Origin: Jejuia rubra | Lineage (GTDB): Bacteria; Bacteroidota; Bacteroidia; Flavobacteriales; Flavobacteriaceae | DNA: 64,000 nt | Direction of reading: 5' to 3' | Assembly: GCF_042684665.1 (NCBI RefSeq) | Contig: NZ_JBHULY010000011.1 | Location: 110,187-174,186 of the forward strand | Shown here: positions 36,467 through 45,295 of the stretch, one piece after another | How positions within the stretch are numbered: position 1 is the first letter of the stretch | Layout of the letters: each line of letters opens with the position of its first letter | Notes under the pieces: generated by a model | Databases searched by the model: none | What the model saw: the letters and a program-made list of their open reading frames with translations, nothing else | Told to the model about the DNA's origin: nothing | Program-made: the position numbers and the translations under genes

Positions 36467-38338
36467 TTAACGCCCCATATAAACCAACAAAACAGAAATA
36501 TCATTTGGCGACACGCCACTAATTCTTGAGGCCTGAGATACTGTGGCTGGTTGTATTTTTTTTAATTTCTCTCTTGCCTCAAAACTCATGGATTTGATTT
36601 GGGAGTAATCAAAATTCTCTGGGATTTTAACATACTCCAATCGATTTAACTTGTCGGCATTGTTCTTTTCTTTGGCTATATATCCCGAATATTTTACTTG
36701 GATTTCGGTCTGCTCAATCACTTCCCTATCCAAATTATTATCCTTAATATAAGCCTCGACACTCTCAACATTTCTAACATCTTCCATCTCAATATTCGGC
36801 CTAGCAAATATCTTAAATAGTTTTCCGGACTGCTTAACAGGTGCCGAATTTTTACTTTCTAGAATTGGATTTATTTCTTCAGGCTTTACACTTTGCGCTT
36901 GAAAAAACTCCACGAATTTCTCCGCCGCGTCGTGCTTTTCCTCCATGCGTTTCAAACGACTTTCAGAAGCCAAACCTAGTTCAAAACCCTTCGGTGTCAA
37001 TCTTAAATCTGCATTATCCTGCCTCAAAAGTGTTCTGTATTCCGCTCGAGATGTAAACATGCGATACGGCTCTTCAGTACCTTTTGTAATCAAATCATCA
37101 ACCAAAACACCGATATAGGCTTCATCCCTCTTTAGAGTAAACGCTTCCTTTTCTTCAACTTTTAAACTAGCGTTTATCCCTGCCATTAATCCTTGAGAAG
37201 CCGCCTCCTCATAACCGGTAGTTCCATTAATTTGCCCTGCAAAATACAAGCCTTCAACCAGCTTTGTCTCCAAAGTATGCTTTAATTGCGTTGGCGGAAA
37301 ATAATCATATTCAATGGCGTATCCCGGTCTAAAAAACTTAACGTTTTCAAAACCTACCACAGACCGCAATGCCTTAAATTGAACATCCTCCGGCAAAGAT
37401 GTGGAGAACCCATTTACGTAAACTTCAACAGTATTCCAACCTTCCGGTTCAATAAACAATTGATGCCTATCCTTATCAGCAAATCGATTAATTTTATCCT
37501 CAATAGACGGACAATAGCGCGGGCCCAAACTTTTAATTCTACCATTAAACATTGGCGACCTATCAAACCCTTCGCGAAGCAAATTATGTACCTCTTGGCT
37601 TGTATAGGTCATATGGCAAGAACGCTGTTTTTCTAATGGTTTAGTAATGTCCAAATAAGAAAACTTTTCAGGATTTTCATCCCCAGGTTGTTCAACCATT
37701 TTGGAATAATCCAAAGACCTTCCGTCAACCCTTGGAGGAGTTCCAGTTTTCATTCTACCGGAATCGAAACCTAAATCAACCAACTGTTCCGTAATCCCTG
37801 TAGCCGCTTTTTCGCCCGCTCTACCTCCACCGAAATTCTTGTCGCCTATATGAATCAATCCATTCAAAAATGTGCCGTTAGTCAACACCACTGTTTTGGA
37901 CTTTATCTCAATGCCTAGCGACGTTTTTACACCTACAACCCTGTCTTTTTCAATTAGCAAACCAGACACCATTTCCTGATAAAAATCAAGATTAGGTGTT
38001 TGCTCCAAAAGCAACCTCCAGTCCTCCGCAAATCGCATTCTGTCACTCTGCACCCTCGGGCTCCACATAGCAGGCCCTTTTGACTTGTTCAGCATTTTAA
38101 ACTGAATGGCCGATGTGTCGGAAACAATGCCACTATAACCACCCAGCGCATCAATCTCCCTCACGATTTGACCCTTGGCAATACCCCCCATAGCAGGATT
38201 GCAAGACATCTGAGCAATGTTTTGTAGATTCATGGTCACCAATAAGGTTTTACTCCCCATATTGGCGGCCGCGGCCGCGGCCTCACTTCCAGCATGGCCA
38301 GCCCCTACAACGATAACATCATAAACTTCGTTAAACAT
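36467..38338 (-). CDS. mnmG: tRNA uridine-5-carboxymethylaminomethyl(34) synthase, MnmG subunit
   Basis: With MnmE it modifies the wobble uridine of several tRNAs, using FAD, NADH and methylene-tetrahydrofolate. The 623 residues are the family length. The FAD loop VIVVGAGHAGSEAA lies at 8-21, then CNPAMGGIAKGQIVREIDALG, MKTGTPPRVDGR (with the family's PPR), LFIEPEGWNTVEVYVNG and GQINGTTGYEEAASQGL. The C-terminal helical domain for MnmE and tRNA ends RISGVSPNDISVLLVYM. parS-like sites lie on both sides, in keeping with the frequent origin-proximal location of gidA (mnmG). Confidence 0.98.
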   Translation of the reverse strand: MFNEVYDVIVVGAGHAGSEAAAAAANMGSKTLLVTMNLQNIAQMSCNPAMGGIAKGQIVREIDALGGYSGIVSDTSAIQFKMLNKSKGPAMWSPRVQSDRMRFAEDWRLLLEQTPNLDFYQEMVSGLLIEKDRVVGVKTSLGIEIKSKTVVLTNGTFLNGLIHIGDKNFGGGRAGEKAATGITEQLVDLGFDSGRMKTGTPPRVDGRSLDYSKMVEQPGDENPEKFSYLDITKPLEKQRSCHMTYTSQEVHNLLREGFDRSPMFNGRIKSLGPRYCPSIEDKINRFADKDRHQLFIEPEGWNTVEVYVNGFSTSLPEDVQFKALRSVVGFENVKFFRPGYAIEYDYFPPTQLKHTLETKLVEGLYFAGQINGTTGYEEAASQGLMAGINASLKVEEKEAFTLKRDEAYIGVLVDDLITKGTEEPYRMFTSRAEYRTLLRQDNADLRLTPKGFELGLASESRLKRMEEKHDAAEKFVEFFQAQSVKPEEINPILESKNSAPVKQSGKLFKIFARPNIEMEDVRNVESVEAYIKDNNLDREVIEQTEIQVKYSGYIAKEKNNADKLNRLEYVKIPENFDYSQIKSMSFEAREKLKKIQPATVSQASRISGVSPNDISVLLVYMGR

Positions 38339-38360
38339 AACAAATCTTTTTACCTCAGCT

Positions 38361-38426
38361 TGTCATGCTGAATTTAGTTCAGCATCTCCAATTGTTAATA
38401 GATTCTGAAACAAGTTCAGAATGACA
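38361..38426. repeat. Palindromic repeat, TGTCATNCTGAACT type
   Basis: A 66-nt inverted repeat upstream of mnmG. The left arm TGTCATGCTGAATTTAGTTC faces a right arm whose complement reads TGTCATTCTGAACTTGTTTC, each followed by an AG(C/A)ATCT-like end. This is a common REP-like sequence in Bacteroidota. Non-coding. Confidence 0.75.
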
Positions 38427-38439
38427 ATGTTTAAATTGA

Positions 38440-38455
38440 TGTTCCACGTGGAACA
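38440..38455. promoter_or_regulatory. parS-like centromere site 2
   Basis: TGTTCCACGTGGAACA, a perfect 16-nt palindrome with the same core as the site at 36386. It lies 102 bp upstream of the mnmG start. Confidence 0.8.
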
Positions 38456-38535
38456 TCAATTTTTTAAGTGTGCAAATATACGTTGAAATCTTGAAAACAC
38501 TAACCTTTTGAAAAATCAAAAATCTGTGTTTTAGA

Positions 38536-38553
38536 TTCCCGCCTTCGCGGGAA
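38536..38553. repeat. Short hairpin repeat TTCCCGC-CTTC-GCGGGAA
   Basis: A 7-bp GC-rich stem with a 4-nt loop in the gap between ybeY and mnmG, followed by AGACAATG. It looks like half of a TTCCCGC...ATGAC REP-type repeat. It could also help end the minus-strand mnmG-upstream transcription, but no T run follows. Confidence 0.5.
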
Positions 38554-38596
38554 AGACAATGTCCAATGGGACAACCTAAGATTTATGCTCTCAGAA

Positions 38597-39013
38597 TTAG
38601 TGCTCAGTCAATTTGTTGATGTAGTGGTTTTCCTTTTCCCGCATGAGTCTCGCATCTTCCTTTGTCTTGTCCTTATAGCCACAATAATGTAATATACCAT
38701 GAATGATTACGCGATGCAATTCATCATCAAACTTCGTGTTGAAATCCTTAGCATTATCTTCTACTCTTTCAAGAGAAACAAAAATATCGCCTTGTATTAT
38801 TTTTCCTATGGAATAATCAAAACTAATAATGTCTGTTAACGTATCGTGATTTAGGAATTCAACATTCAATTTGTGTAAATAATCATCGTCACAGAATACA
38901 TAATTAACCTCTTCAATTTTGAATCCCTCGGAAGCAATCACGCCCAAAATCCATTTCGCAACTTCGCTTTCATTTGGCAGTTTGAAATCCGTTTCGTAAT
39001 TAAAATTAATCAT
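38597..39013 (-). CDS. ybeY: Endoribonuclease YbeY (rRNA maturation)
   Basis: Metal-dependent RNase for 16S rRNA 3' maturation and ribosome quality control. The 138 residues carry the family motif HGILHYCGYKD near 108-118. The third metal ligand of the classical HGxLHxxGYDH is Asp here, as I recall is common in Bacteroidota. Other marks are LNVEFLNHDTLTDIISF and GDIFVSLERV. The start overlaps the end of the DUF4175 gene by 8 bases, so it is translationally coupled to it. Confidence 0.95.
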   Translation of the reverse strand: MINFNYETDFKLPNESEVAKWILGVIASEGFKIEEVNYVFCDDDYLHKLNVEFLNHDTLTDIISFDYSIGKIIQGDIFVSLERVEDNAKDFNTKFDDELHRVIIHGILHYCGYKDKTKEDARLMREKENHYINKLTEH

Positions 39014-42000
39014 TGGATGGTTTAAAATACTCCTGTACTTTCTTCTTATAAACTTGTTGCAAAGGTAAGGCCTGCCGGTTTAAAATTTCTGTAGTTTGAA
39101 AATATTGTTTTGCCTTGGGTATTTGGGTTCCCGAAGCGTTTTCGAATTGTTTTTTGTTTGTTTCAGATTCTCGTTTGTTATCCTCGCCCTGTTGGTGGGT
39201 AGCATTTTCCAACTTCAACAATTGATGCTTTAAATTCATCATTTTCCGAAGCGTTTGATTGGTAAAGCCCTTGTTTAACAAGTCCAATTCAATATCCTCC
39301 ATTTGCCTTGATAGCCTATCTCCAATACCTCCTTTACCCTCTTTCTCCAAACGTTTATCCAGAGCCTGACGCAACTGTTGTTGCTTTTGATAAATTTCAT
39401 ACAATAAGCCTTCCATATCAAAATTGTCGCCTTCACCTTCTCCTCCGGTTTGTTGGCCATTCTGTCCGTTCTTGCCTTCCTTGTCACCCTCTTTTCCTTT
39501 ATTTCCCTTTTCTCCTTTTTCGCCCTCTTTCTGGCCTTCACCTTCCTGCTGACCTTCTCCAGGTTTCTTTTGTCCCTGTTGCCCCTTATTCATCCCTTGC
39601 TCCATCATCTTATTCAATTCTTCCTGACTCATAATAATGTCCGGTAACTGCATATCCCCATCGCCACCTTTCCCGGCAGACATACTCATGCTTTCTTGCA
39701 TGTTGTCCAAAATATTGCTCAATAAATCCGCCAAATTATTGGTGGCCGTTATCGCAAACTGTTGTTTCGACACACCTTGGTATAATTGATTTTCGGCAAG
39801 TAACTCCAAAGCCTTTTCAATATTAAAATACACTTCGGAAATCTCCTTATTCACCTGTTCCGACAGTTTTGGTTGACGCAGTGACAAGGCAAACAAACTG
39901 TCGTCAATATGTTCAAAATGTTCCCCTAGATTATTTTGCTTTTTAAGATAGGTGGCGTACTTGCTATGGTTAACATCGATAGATTTAAACTGGTCCATCA
40001 AGGCCTCCGAATCAAAGGAATACAGCACCAAATTATCCAAAATCTGTCGCAACATTTCCATGTCCTCCTGCATTTGGTCCCCACCCATGGATTGCATCGA
40101 CCCCTGCATTTTACTGCTCAACTCCTTCATCTTTTGGGCCGCTTTCTTCTGATTCTTTTGAGCATTTTTTAGATTTTCCTTCTGCTTTTGCTGAGATTCA
40201 TTTTGCTCTCCTCCCTGCTGTTGCTCCTGCTCCTCTTTTTGTTTCAATTCTTCGGAAGCATTTTCCTGGGCATCCTTTACTTCCTTTTCATCCAATTTGT
40301 CCTGGGGAATATCAATCGGCTTTTTTAAAGCTTGGCTGTCTTTTTTTAACTCTTCCAGCGCTTCTTGGAATTTCTTAAATTCTTCGTTAAGCTCATCCTG
40401 TTTGTCCTTCGTATTTTCCTCTTCAGAAGCTTTGGATAGCTTCTCTTGTTCTTCAGCTAACTGTTTTAAATCCTCCGTCAACTTCTCCAATTTCTTTTCA
40501 ACATAAAACCGTTTGGTCAATTCAAGTAATTGCTCCAGGCTTCGTTTTTTATTTTTATTCTGTTTGGCGACTTCCTCCAACTTTTTAATCAACTCTTCAT
40601 TACTGATTTTTTCCTGAAGCTTTTTCAACTCATCCAAAAGCTTTTCATCTTTCTTTAATTGCTCCTCATTCTCCTCTAAGCGCTTTTTCAAATCTTCCTT
40701 AAAAGCATCTTCCTTCTGATTTTCCTTTTGAAATTCATCAAGATTCTCTTTTAGTTTTTTGTTGAAGTTTTTCATCATTTCGTCCTGCTGTTTCTGACGT
40801 TGAAAAAATGAAGCCAACTTCTTTTTGTCGTTAAAATTCAAATTCTTCTTTTCCCGCCCCATCTTTGTGAGCTCATCCAAACGCTTTTCCTGCTCCTTAA
40901 ATTTCTTAAGCGACTGGTTTAAATCCTTGATGGTTTCCCCCTGTTGTTCCAGTTGCTTTTCTTCTTCCTCTTCCAAGGTTCGCTTACGATAATTGAAAAC
41001 AGGGCTTTTTTTACTTTTGAAACGGTTTACGCGGTCATTATCAAATACTTGGAAATAAAGCTGATACGGTATTCCGGCTTCGATTTCTAAATTATCCGGA
41101 AAGGCAGATATAAAATCCTGCACATTGCTTGAGGTAATTGAAATTTCCTTTTTCATTTTATACTCCTCATTATCAGTTGGATAATACACCAATTGTAGTT
41201 TGCTCAACCCATAATCATCACTCACCTGTCCGTAAAAATACAAGGTTTGCAAATCGAGACTGTCCACCTTCATTTGCACGTTCAATTCGGGGTATTCATC
41301 TTTAACCACATCAATGGAAAAAGTCAGATTCTCATAATCCTTAAGGTTTTTATTGCTCGTGCTCAGGGTGTAATCGTAGTTGTTGAAGACTCGCTTTGAA
41401 GCCTCAAAAACACCAACCTTATCTGATTCAAACCCAACAGTATCCTTCGCATATAAAAACACCTCATCCGTAGATTTTGTTTGCAATTGCCATGTAATAT
41501 TTGTGCCCTCGGGGACAATGGCATTACCCGTACTCTTTTGGGTTTCGTCCCTCTTTTTTGTGTGGCTAGGGTAATCCAAAACCATTTCAAAACTCAGGAG
41601 TGATGGCACTTCAATAATCTCAATTTGATAGGGTTTGGAGTTTACATCATTTGCAGACAGCGTAAATTCAATGTCTTGATGGGGTTGGGAAAAAATATAC
41701 TCAAACTCCCCCACACCCGACTGTTGCAAAAAATAGGTTTCATCATTAAAGGTAATTTGGGCATTTTCAGGCACCAACTCCCCGGCAGTTTTTACCTCTA
41801 ATTTAAAGTCTTTCCCTTCGATTGCTTTTAGGTTTTCATTCACTACAAAAAACTGAAAAGGTGCTGGCGGCTCATAGGCGGTTTTGTAATGCACCACGCG
41901 CTTGTAGCTGTCACTGAACCAATTGAAATTGCCAGTTGCATAAACCAACAACAAAATTACAATCGGGATGACCGCATATTTTAAATAAGACAGGTTTTGC

Positions 42001-42440
42001 TTAAAGTTTACGGCCAATTTAAAGGGAATCGGGGTTAATTCCACCGACTTTTGCTCAATACTGGCCAAAAGCAATTCAGACTGCTGGCTACTATTTTTAA
42101 GTTGAATGACATTCAACAATTTATCATCCACCTCGGGGAAATGCTTGCCGATAATTTTCGCAGACTTTTCATAATCAATGCCTTTTTTCAGCTTAAACAA
42201 TTTCGCCAAAGGAATAGCAACAAACTTTACCAATAAACCCAATTCCACAGCAATAAATAGCCAAAACAGCACTGTTCTGGCCGTTGTATCCAACCACAAA
42301 AAGTGTTCAATCAACAAAGTAAATAGAAAATATAGCAGACCAATGGCGAAAAACAAAATGCCTCCTTTCAGCAATTCATTCGTATGATAACGCCGTATAA
42401 ATCGCTCTAATTTTTGCTTTATGTGTTCAAAATTATCCAT
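39006..42440 (-). CDS. DUF4175 family large membrane protein
   Basis: Protein of 1144 residues. Two membrane segments lie near 22-70 (GGILFFAIGLLYFLFTLLI; LFWLFIAVELGLLVKFVAI) and a third near 152-172 (YAVIPIVILLLVYA). Next is a periplasmic beta-rich region (about 185-480). A very long Lys/Glu/Gln-rich coiled coil spans about 490-760 (EEEEKQLEQQGETIKDLNQS, KKLKENLDEFQKENQKEDAF). A Gly/Gln/Lys-rich low-complexity stretch (about 985-1050) precedes a helical C-terminus. This matches the Bacteroidota DUF4175 family, whose function is not established. It is part of a DUF4175-ybeY-mnmG cluster on one strand. Confidence 0.9.
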   Translation of the reverse strand: MDNFEHIKQKLERFIRRYHTNELLKGGILFFAIGLLYFLFTLLIEHFLWLDTTARTVLFWLFIAVELGLLVKFVAIPLAKLFKLKKGIDYEKSAKIIGKHFPEVDDKLLNVIQLKNSSQQSELLLASIEQKSVELTPIPFKLAVNFKQNLSYLKYAVIPIVILLLVYATGNFNWFSDSYKRVVHYKTAYEPPAPFQFFVVNENLKAIEGKDFKLEVKTAGELVPENAQITFNDETYFLQQSGVGEFEYIFSQPHQDIEFTLSANDVNSKPYQIEIIEVPSLLSFEMVLDYPSHTKKRDETQKSTGNAIVPEGTNITWQLQTKSTDEVFLYAKDTVGFESDKVGVFEASKRVFNNYDYTLSTSNKNLKDYENLTFSIDVVKDEYPELNVQMKVDSLDLQTLYFYGQVSDDYGLSKLQLVYYPTDNEEYKMKKEISITSSNVQDFISAFPDNLEIEAGIPYQLYFQVFDNDRVNRFKSKKSPVFNYRKRTLEEEEEKQLEQQGETIKDLNQSLKKFKEQEKRLDELTKMGREKKNLNFNDKKKLASFFQRQKQQDEMMKNFNKKLKENLDEFQKENQKEDAFKEDLKKRLEENEEQLKKDEKLLDELKKLQEKISNEELIKKLEEVAKQNKNKKRSLEQLLELTKRFYVEKKLEKLTEDLKQLAEEQEKLSKASEEENTKDKQDELNEEFKKFQEALEELKKDSQALKKPIDIPQDKLDEKEVKDAQENASEELKQKEEQEQQQGGEQNESQQKQKENLKNAQKNQKKAAQKMKELSSKMQGSMQSMGGDQMQEDMEMLRQILDNLVLYSFDSEALMDQFKSIDVNHSKYATYLKKQNNLGEHFEHIDDSLFALSLRQPKLSEQVNKEISEVYFNIEKALELLAENQLYQGVSKQQFAITATNNLADLLSNILDNMQESMSMSAGKGGDGDMQLPDIIMSQEELNKMMEQGMNKGQQGQKKPGEGQQEGEGQKEGEKGEKGNKGKEGDKEGKNGQNGQQTGGEGEGDNFDMEGLLYEIYQKQQQLRQALDKRLEKEGKGGIGDRLSRQMEDIELDLLNKGFTNQTLRKMMNLKHQLLKLENATHQQGEDNKRESETNKKQFENASGTQIPKAKQYFQTTEILNRQALPLQQVYKKKVQEYFKPSND

Positions 42441-42550
42441 GATAGACGTTATAAAAGTAGTGCTTTTACAAAAAATAAAATCCTAATCTTTGTTAAACCC
42501 GTTGCAAGGTTCTAAAAAACAAAACTACTAAAGACCAAAAATTAGTGCTT

Positions 42551-43381
42551 ATGAGGACTTATTTAGCCTTTCTATTTTTGATTTCGGCCCAAATTATAAA
42601 TGCCCAAAGTGGGTGGACACAAAAAAAGGGTGAAGCCTATACCCAAATTGCTTTTACTACCATTCCCAGCTACAGCGAAATTTTTGGTAATCCAGAGTAC
42701 CTCACCGAACGTGAAATTCTAGATAATACACTTCAGTTTTATGCTGAATATGGGTTGACCGATAAAACTACCATCATCCTTAATTTACCTATAAAGTTTA
42801 TCAAAACTGATGGGTTGGCTGGAAATTCAAGTGGTGTCACTAGTGCGAATTCTTCATCAAAATTGGGTAATGTTGAAATAGGCCTGAAACAACAATTTTA
42901 TAACAAGAAATGGGTGATTGCCGGACAACTGAATGTTGAAGCCAATACAAGCTCTTTTGATAATACTTCAGGAATTAGAACTGGTTATGATGCCTGGACG
43001 TTTGCGCCAACCCTAAATGCAAGCCGAAGTTTTGATACCTTCTATATTCAAGGGTTTACAGGCGTAAACCTAAGAACCAACGGTTACAGTAGTAATTTCA
43101 AAATTGGTGGTGAAATAGGCACAAAACCTTGGGAAAAGATTTTACTTATTGCTTTTTTGGACATTGTTGAATCCTTTAGAAATGGAAGTATCAACTTGCC
43201 GATTAGCAATCAATTGACAGCGCTTTATGTCAATAATCAGGAATACACCACTTACGGTTTGAAAATCATAGGAGAAATCACTGATGCGTTTGGTATCAAT
43301 GCCGGTTTTGGCGGAGCATTTTCGGGAAATAATGTAGCCAAAAGTCCAGCTTTAACTTTAGGGTTGTATCATAAGTTCTGA
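42551..43381 (+). CDS. Outer-membrane beta-barrel protein, porin-like
   Basis: Protein of 276 residues from the ATG at 42551 (an in-frame GTG two codons upstream is possible). The signal peptide ends near QIINAQ. The mature part opens SGWTQKKGEAYTQIAFTTIP, a start seen in transporter-like proteins of the phenol-degradation meta-pathway type. Alternating strands follow (LQFYAEYGLTDKTTIILNLP, GNVEIGLKQQFYNKKWVIAG, INAGFGGAFSGNNVAKSPAL) and it ends LGLYHKF, a barrel-type aromatic C-terminus. Cargo is unknown. It is divergent from DUF4175. Confidence 0.78.
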   Translation: MRTYLAFLFLISAQIINAQSGWTQKKGEAYTQIAFTTIPSYSEIFGNPEYLTEREILDNTLQFYAEYGLTDKTTIILNLPIKFIKTDGLAGNSSGVTSANSSSKLGNVEIGLKQQFYNKKWVIAGQLNVEANTSSFDNTSGIRTGYDAWTFAPTLNASRSFDTFYIQGFTGVNLRTNGYSSNFKIGGEIGTKPWEKILLIAFLDIVESFRNGSINLPISNQLTALYVNNQEYTTYGLKIIGEITDAFGINAGFGGAFSGNNVAKSPALTLGLYHKF

Positions 43382-43449
43382 TGTGTTTTAACATGGGTTC
43401 GATTTAAATATCAACAAATAAATTATTAAAATAATGAAAAACCGCGCTT

Positions 43450-43531
43450 TGTCATATCGACAGAGCGAAGGATGAGCGACGAGATATCTCATTATTATGA
43501 GATTCCTCCTCGTTCCTCGTTCGGAATGACA
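43450..43531. repeat. Palindromic repeat, TGTCATNNCGA-type, upstream of gltX
   Basis: An 82-nt inverted repeat. Its left arm begins TGTCATATCGACAGAGCGAA and its right arm, read as complement, begins TGTCATTCCGAACGAGGAAC; both close on ATCTCAT around a short TTATT loop. The same repeat type lies in frame inside gltX at 44813-44885. It occupies most of the 313-bp gap upstream of gltX. Confidence 0.8.
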
Positions 43532-43652
43532 TACTTGTAATATAAAATACCCCTAAGTAGTTGATTGTCAAATTATATCACATCGCACTCGCGTTATTTT
43601 AAGGCTTTATAAAATGATTAGGTATTAACATTCCAAATCCTAAATATCGTTT

Positions 43653-43661
43653 TATCTTTGC
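43653..43661 (+). promoter_or_regulatory. TAnnTTTG -7 element upstream of gltX
   Basis: TATCTTTGC matches the Bacteroidota -7 consensus and lies 34 nt before the gltX ATG, which leaves a leader of about 28 nt. No clear TTG is found at the ideal upstream spacing. Confidence 0.5.
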
Positions 43662-43694
43662 AGGCATCAACTGAACCCTTTTTACTCATATTTT

Positions 43695-45278
43695 ATGACC
43701 AAAAATGTTCGTGTGCGCTTTGCACCAAGTCCAACAGGGCCTTTGCATATTGGCGGTGTTCGTACCGCACTGTTTAATTATCTATTCGCTAAAAAACATG
43801 GAGGCGCTTTTATTCTTAGAATTGAAGATACTGACCAAAATCGCTATGTAGAAGGTGCAGAGCAATATATTATCGATGCTTTGAATTGGTGTGGGATGCC
43901 TGCTGATGAAAGTCCTGTAAACCCAGGAAATTATGGCCCTTACCGACAAAGTGAACGCAAAGCGTTATACAAACAATATGCGGATAAATTGATTGCTTCA
44001 GGTAACGCCTATTATGCTTTTGATACCGCTGAAGAATTGGATTCTCATAGAAAGGACCACGAAGCAAAGGGCAAAACTTTTATATATAACTGGCACAACC
44101 GACTGAAACTGAAAAACTCCTTATCGCTTTCTGAAGAAGAAGTAAAAGCCAAATTGGATTCAGGTGAAGATTACGTCATTCGTTTTAAATCGCCACAAGA
44201 TGAAACCTTAAATTTGAAGGATATCATTCGTGGGGATATTCAAATTGACACCAATATTTTAGACGATAAAGTATTGTTTAAAAGTGACGGGATGCCCACA
44301 TATCATTTGGCCAATATTGTGGACGACCATTTAATGGAAATCACCCATGTGATTCGTGGCGAGGAATGGTTGCCATCATTGGCTTTGCATTATCAATTAT
44401 ACGAGGCCTTTGGTTGGGAAGCACCTGAATTTGCGCATTTACCATTGATTTTAAAGCCTACCGGAAAAGGAAAATTAAGCAAACGTGATGGTGATAAAAT
44501 GGGATTCCCAGTGTTTCCATTGGAATGGACAGACCCTAAAACTGGAGATGTTTCCAGAGGGTATAAGGAAGATGGCTACTTCCCCGAAGCTATGGTAAAT
44601 TTCTTGGCTTTTTTAGGTTGGAATCCGGGTACAGAACAGGAAATTTTCAGTTTAGCCGAATTGATTGATGCCTTCAACTTGGAGCGTGTGAATAAGTCTG
44701 GAGCCCGTTTTGACCCTGATAAAACCAAATGGTTTAACCACCATTATATGCAGGAGCAGGATAATGCTGAATTGGCAAAAGCTTTGAAACCCATTGTTGA
44801 CCACAAGCTAGACGTCATTGCGAGTGAAGCGAAGCAATCTGCTTCCTTGGGTGAGATTACTTCGTCGCAAACTCCTCATAATGACGTAGATGTAAACTAC
44901 ATGGAAATGGTCGTCGCCCTAATTAAAGAACGTGCTACGTTTATTTCAGATTTCTGGAACCTAAGCCATTTCTTCTTCGTTGCTCCGACGTCTTATGACG
45001 AAAAAGCTTCAAAAAAGGCCTTTAAAGACGGTACAAAAGCCATTTTAGAGCAAGTTGTGTCCATTATAGAAGATATTGAGGATTTCACTGTTGAAATCAT
45101 TCAAACTAAAATCAAAGGTTGGATTACGGCAAACGAAATCGGTTTCGGAAAAGTAATGATGCCTTTACGCTTGGCTTTAGTTGGAGCTTTACAAGGGCCC
45201 GATGTATTTGATATTATGTTTATGATTGGGAAGGGTGAGAGTAAAAAGCGGATTGAAAATGCAATAAAGCAATTGTAG
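43695..45278 (+). CDS. gltX: Glutamyl-tRNA synthetase, with repeat-derived insert
   Basis: Charges tRNA-Glu. The 527 residues show the class I HIGH motif as H18-I-G-G (PSPTGPLHIGG), LRIEDTDQNR, YHLANIVDDHLMEITHVIRG, EEWLPS and the KMSKS equivalent K260-L-S-K-R264. The C-terminal anticodon-binding part follows. Residues about 374-397 (VIASEAKQSASLGEI...TPHND) are encoded by a palindromic repeat of the intergenic type and look foreign to the family. They lie between two helical segments of the C-terminal part, so the enzyme is probably still active. The frame stays open on both sides. A hypothetical secreted protein gene follows 17 bp later. Confidence 0.96.
   Translation: MTKNVRVRFAPSPTGPLHIGGVRTALFNYLFAKKHGGAFILRIEDTDQNRYVEGAEQYIIDALNWCGMPADESPVNPGNYGPYRQSERKALYKQYADKLIASGNAYYAFDTAEELDSHRKDHEAKGKTFIYNWHNRLKLKNSLSLSEEEVKAKLDSGEDYVIRFKSPQDETLNLKDIIRGDIQIDTNILDDKVLFKSDGMPTYHLANIVDDHLMEITHVIRGEEWLPSLALHYQLYEAFGWEAPEFAHLPLILKPTGKGKLSKRDGDKMGFPVFPLEWTDPKTGDVSRGYKEDGYFPEAMVNFLAFLGWNPGTEQEIFSLAELIDAFNLERVNKSGARFDPDKTKWFNHHYMQEQDNAELAKALKPIVDHKLDVIASEAKQSASLGEITSSQTPHNDVDVNYMEMVVALIKERATFISDFWNLSHFFFVAPTSYDEKASKKAFKDGTKAILEQVVSIIEDIEDFTVEIIQTKIKGWITANEIGFGKVMMPLRLALVGALQGPDVFDIMFMIGKGESKKRIENAIKQL
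44813..44885. repeat. Palindromic repeat inserted in frame in gltX
   Basis: A 73-nt imperfect palindrome. The left arm is GTCATTGCGAGTGAAGCGAA and the right arm, read as complement, starts GTCATTATGAGGAGTTTGCG; both then read (GC/GT)AATCT. It belongs to the same type as the intergenic copy at 43450-43531. It is translated as VIASEAKQS... within gltX. Confidence 0.8.
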
Positions 45279-45295
45279 CCTTCCAAAAACCAGAA

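Noticed and set aside
39308..39634. Plus-strand open frames opposite the DUF4175 gene
   Set aside because: They arise from the Lys/Glu/Gln-rich codons on the other strand (Leu/Phe/Ser-rich shadows).
39006..42440. Low-complexity stretch that could be a sequencing or assembly artefact
   Set aside because: The frame stays open over 1144 codons and the coiled-coil pattern is normal for DUF4175 proteins.
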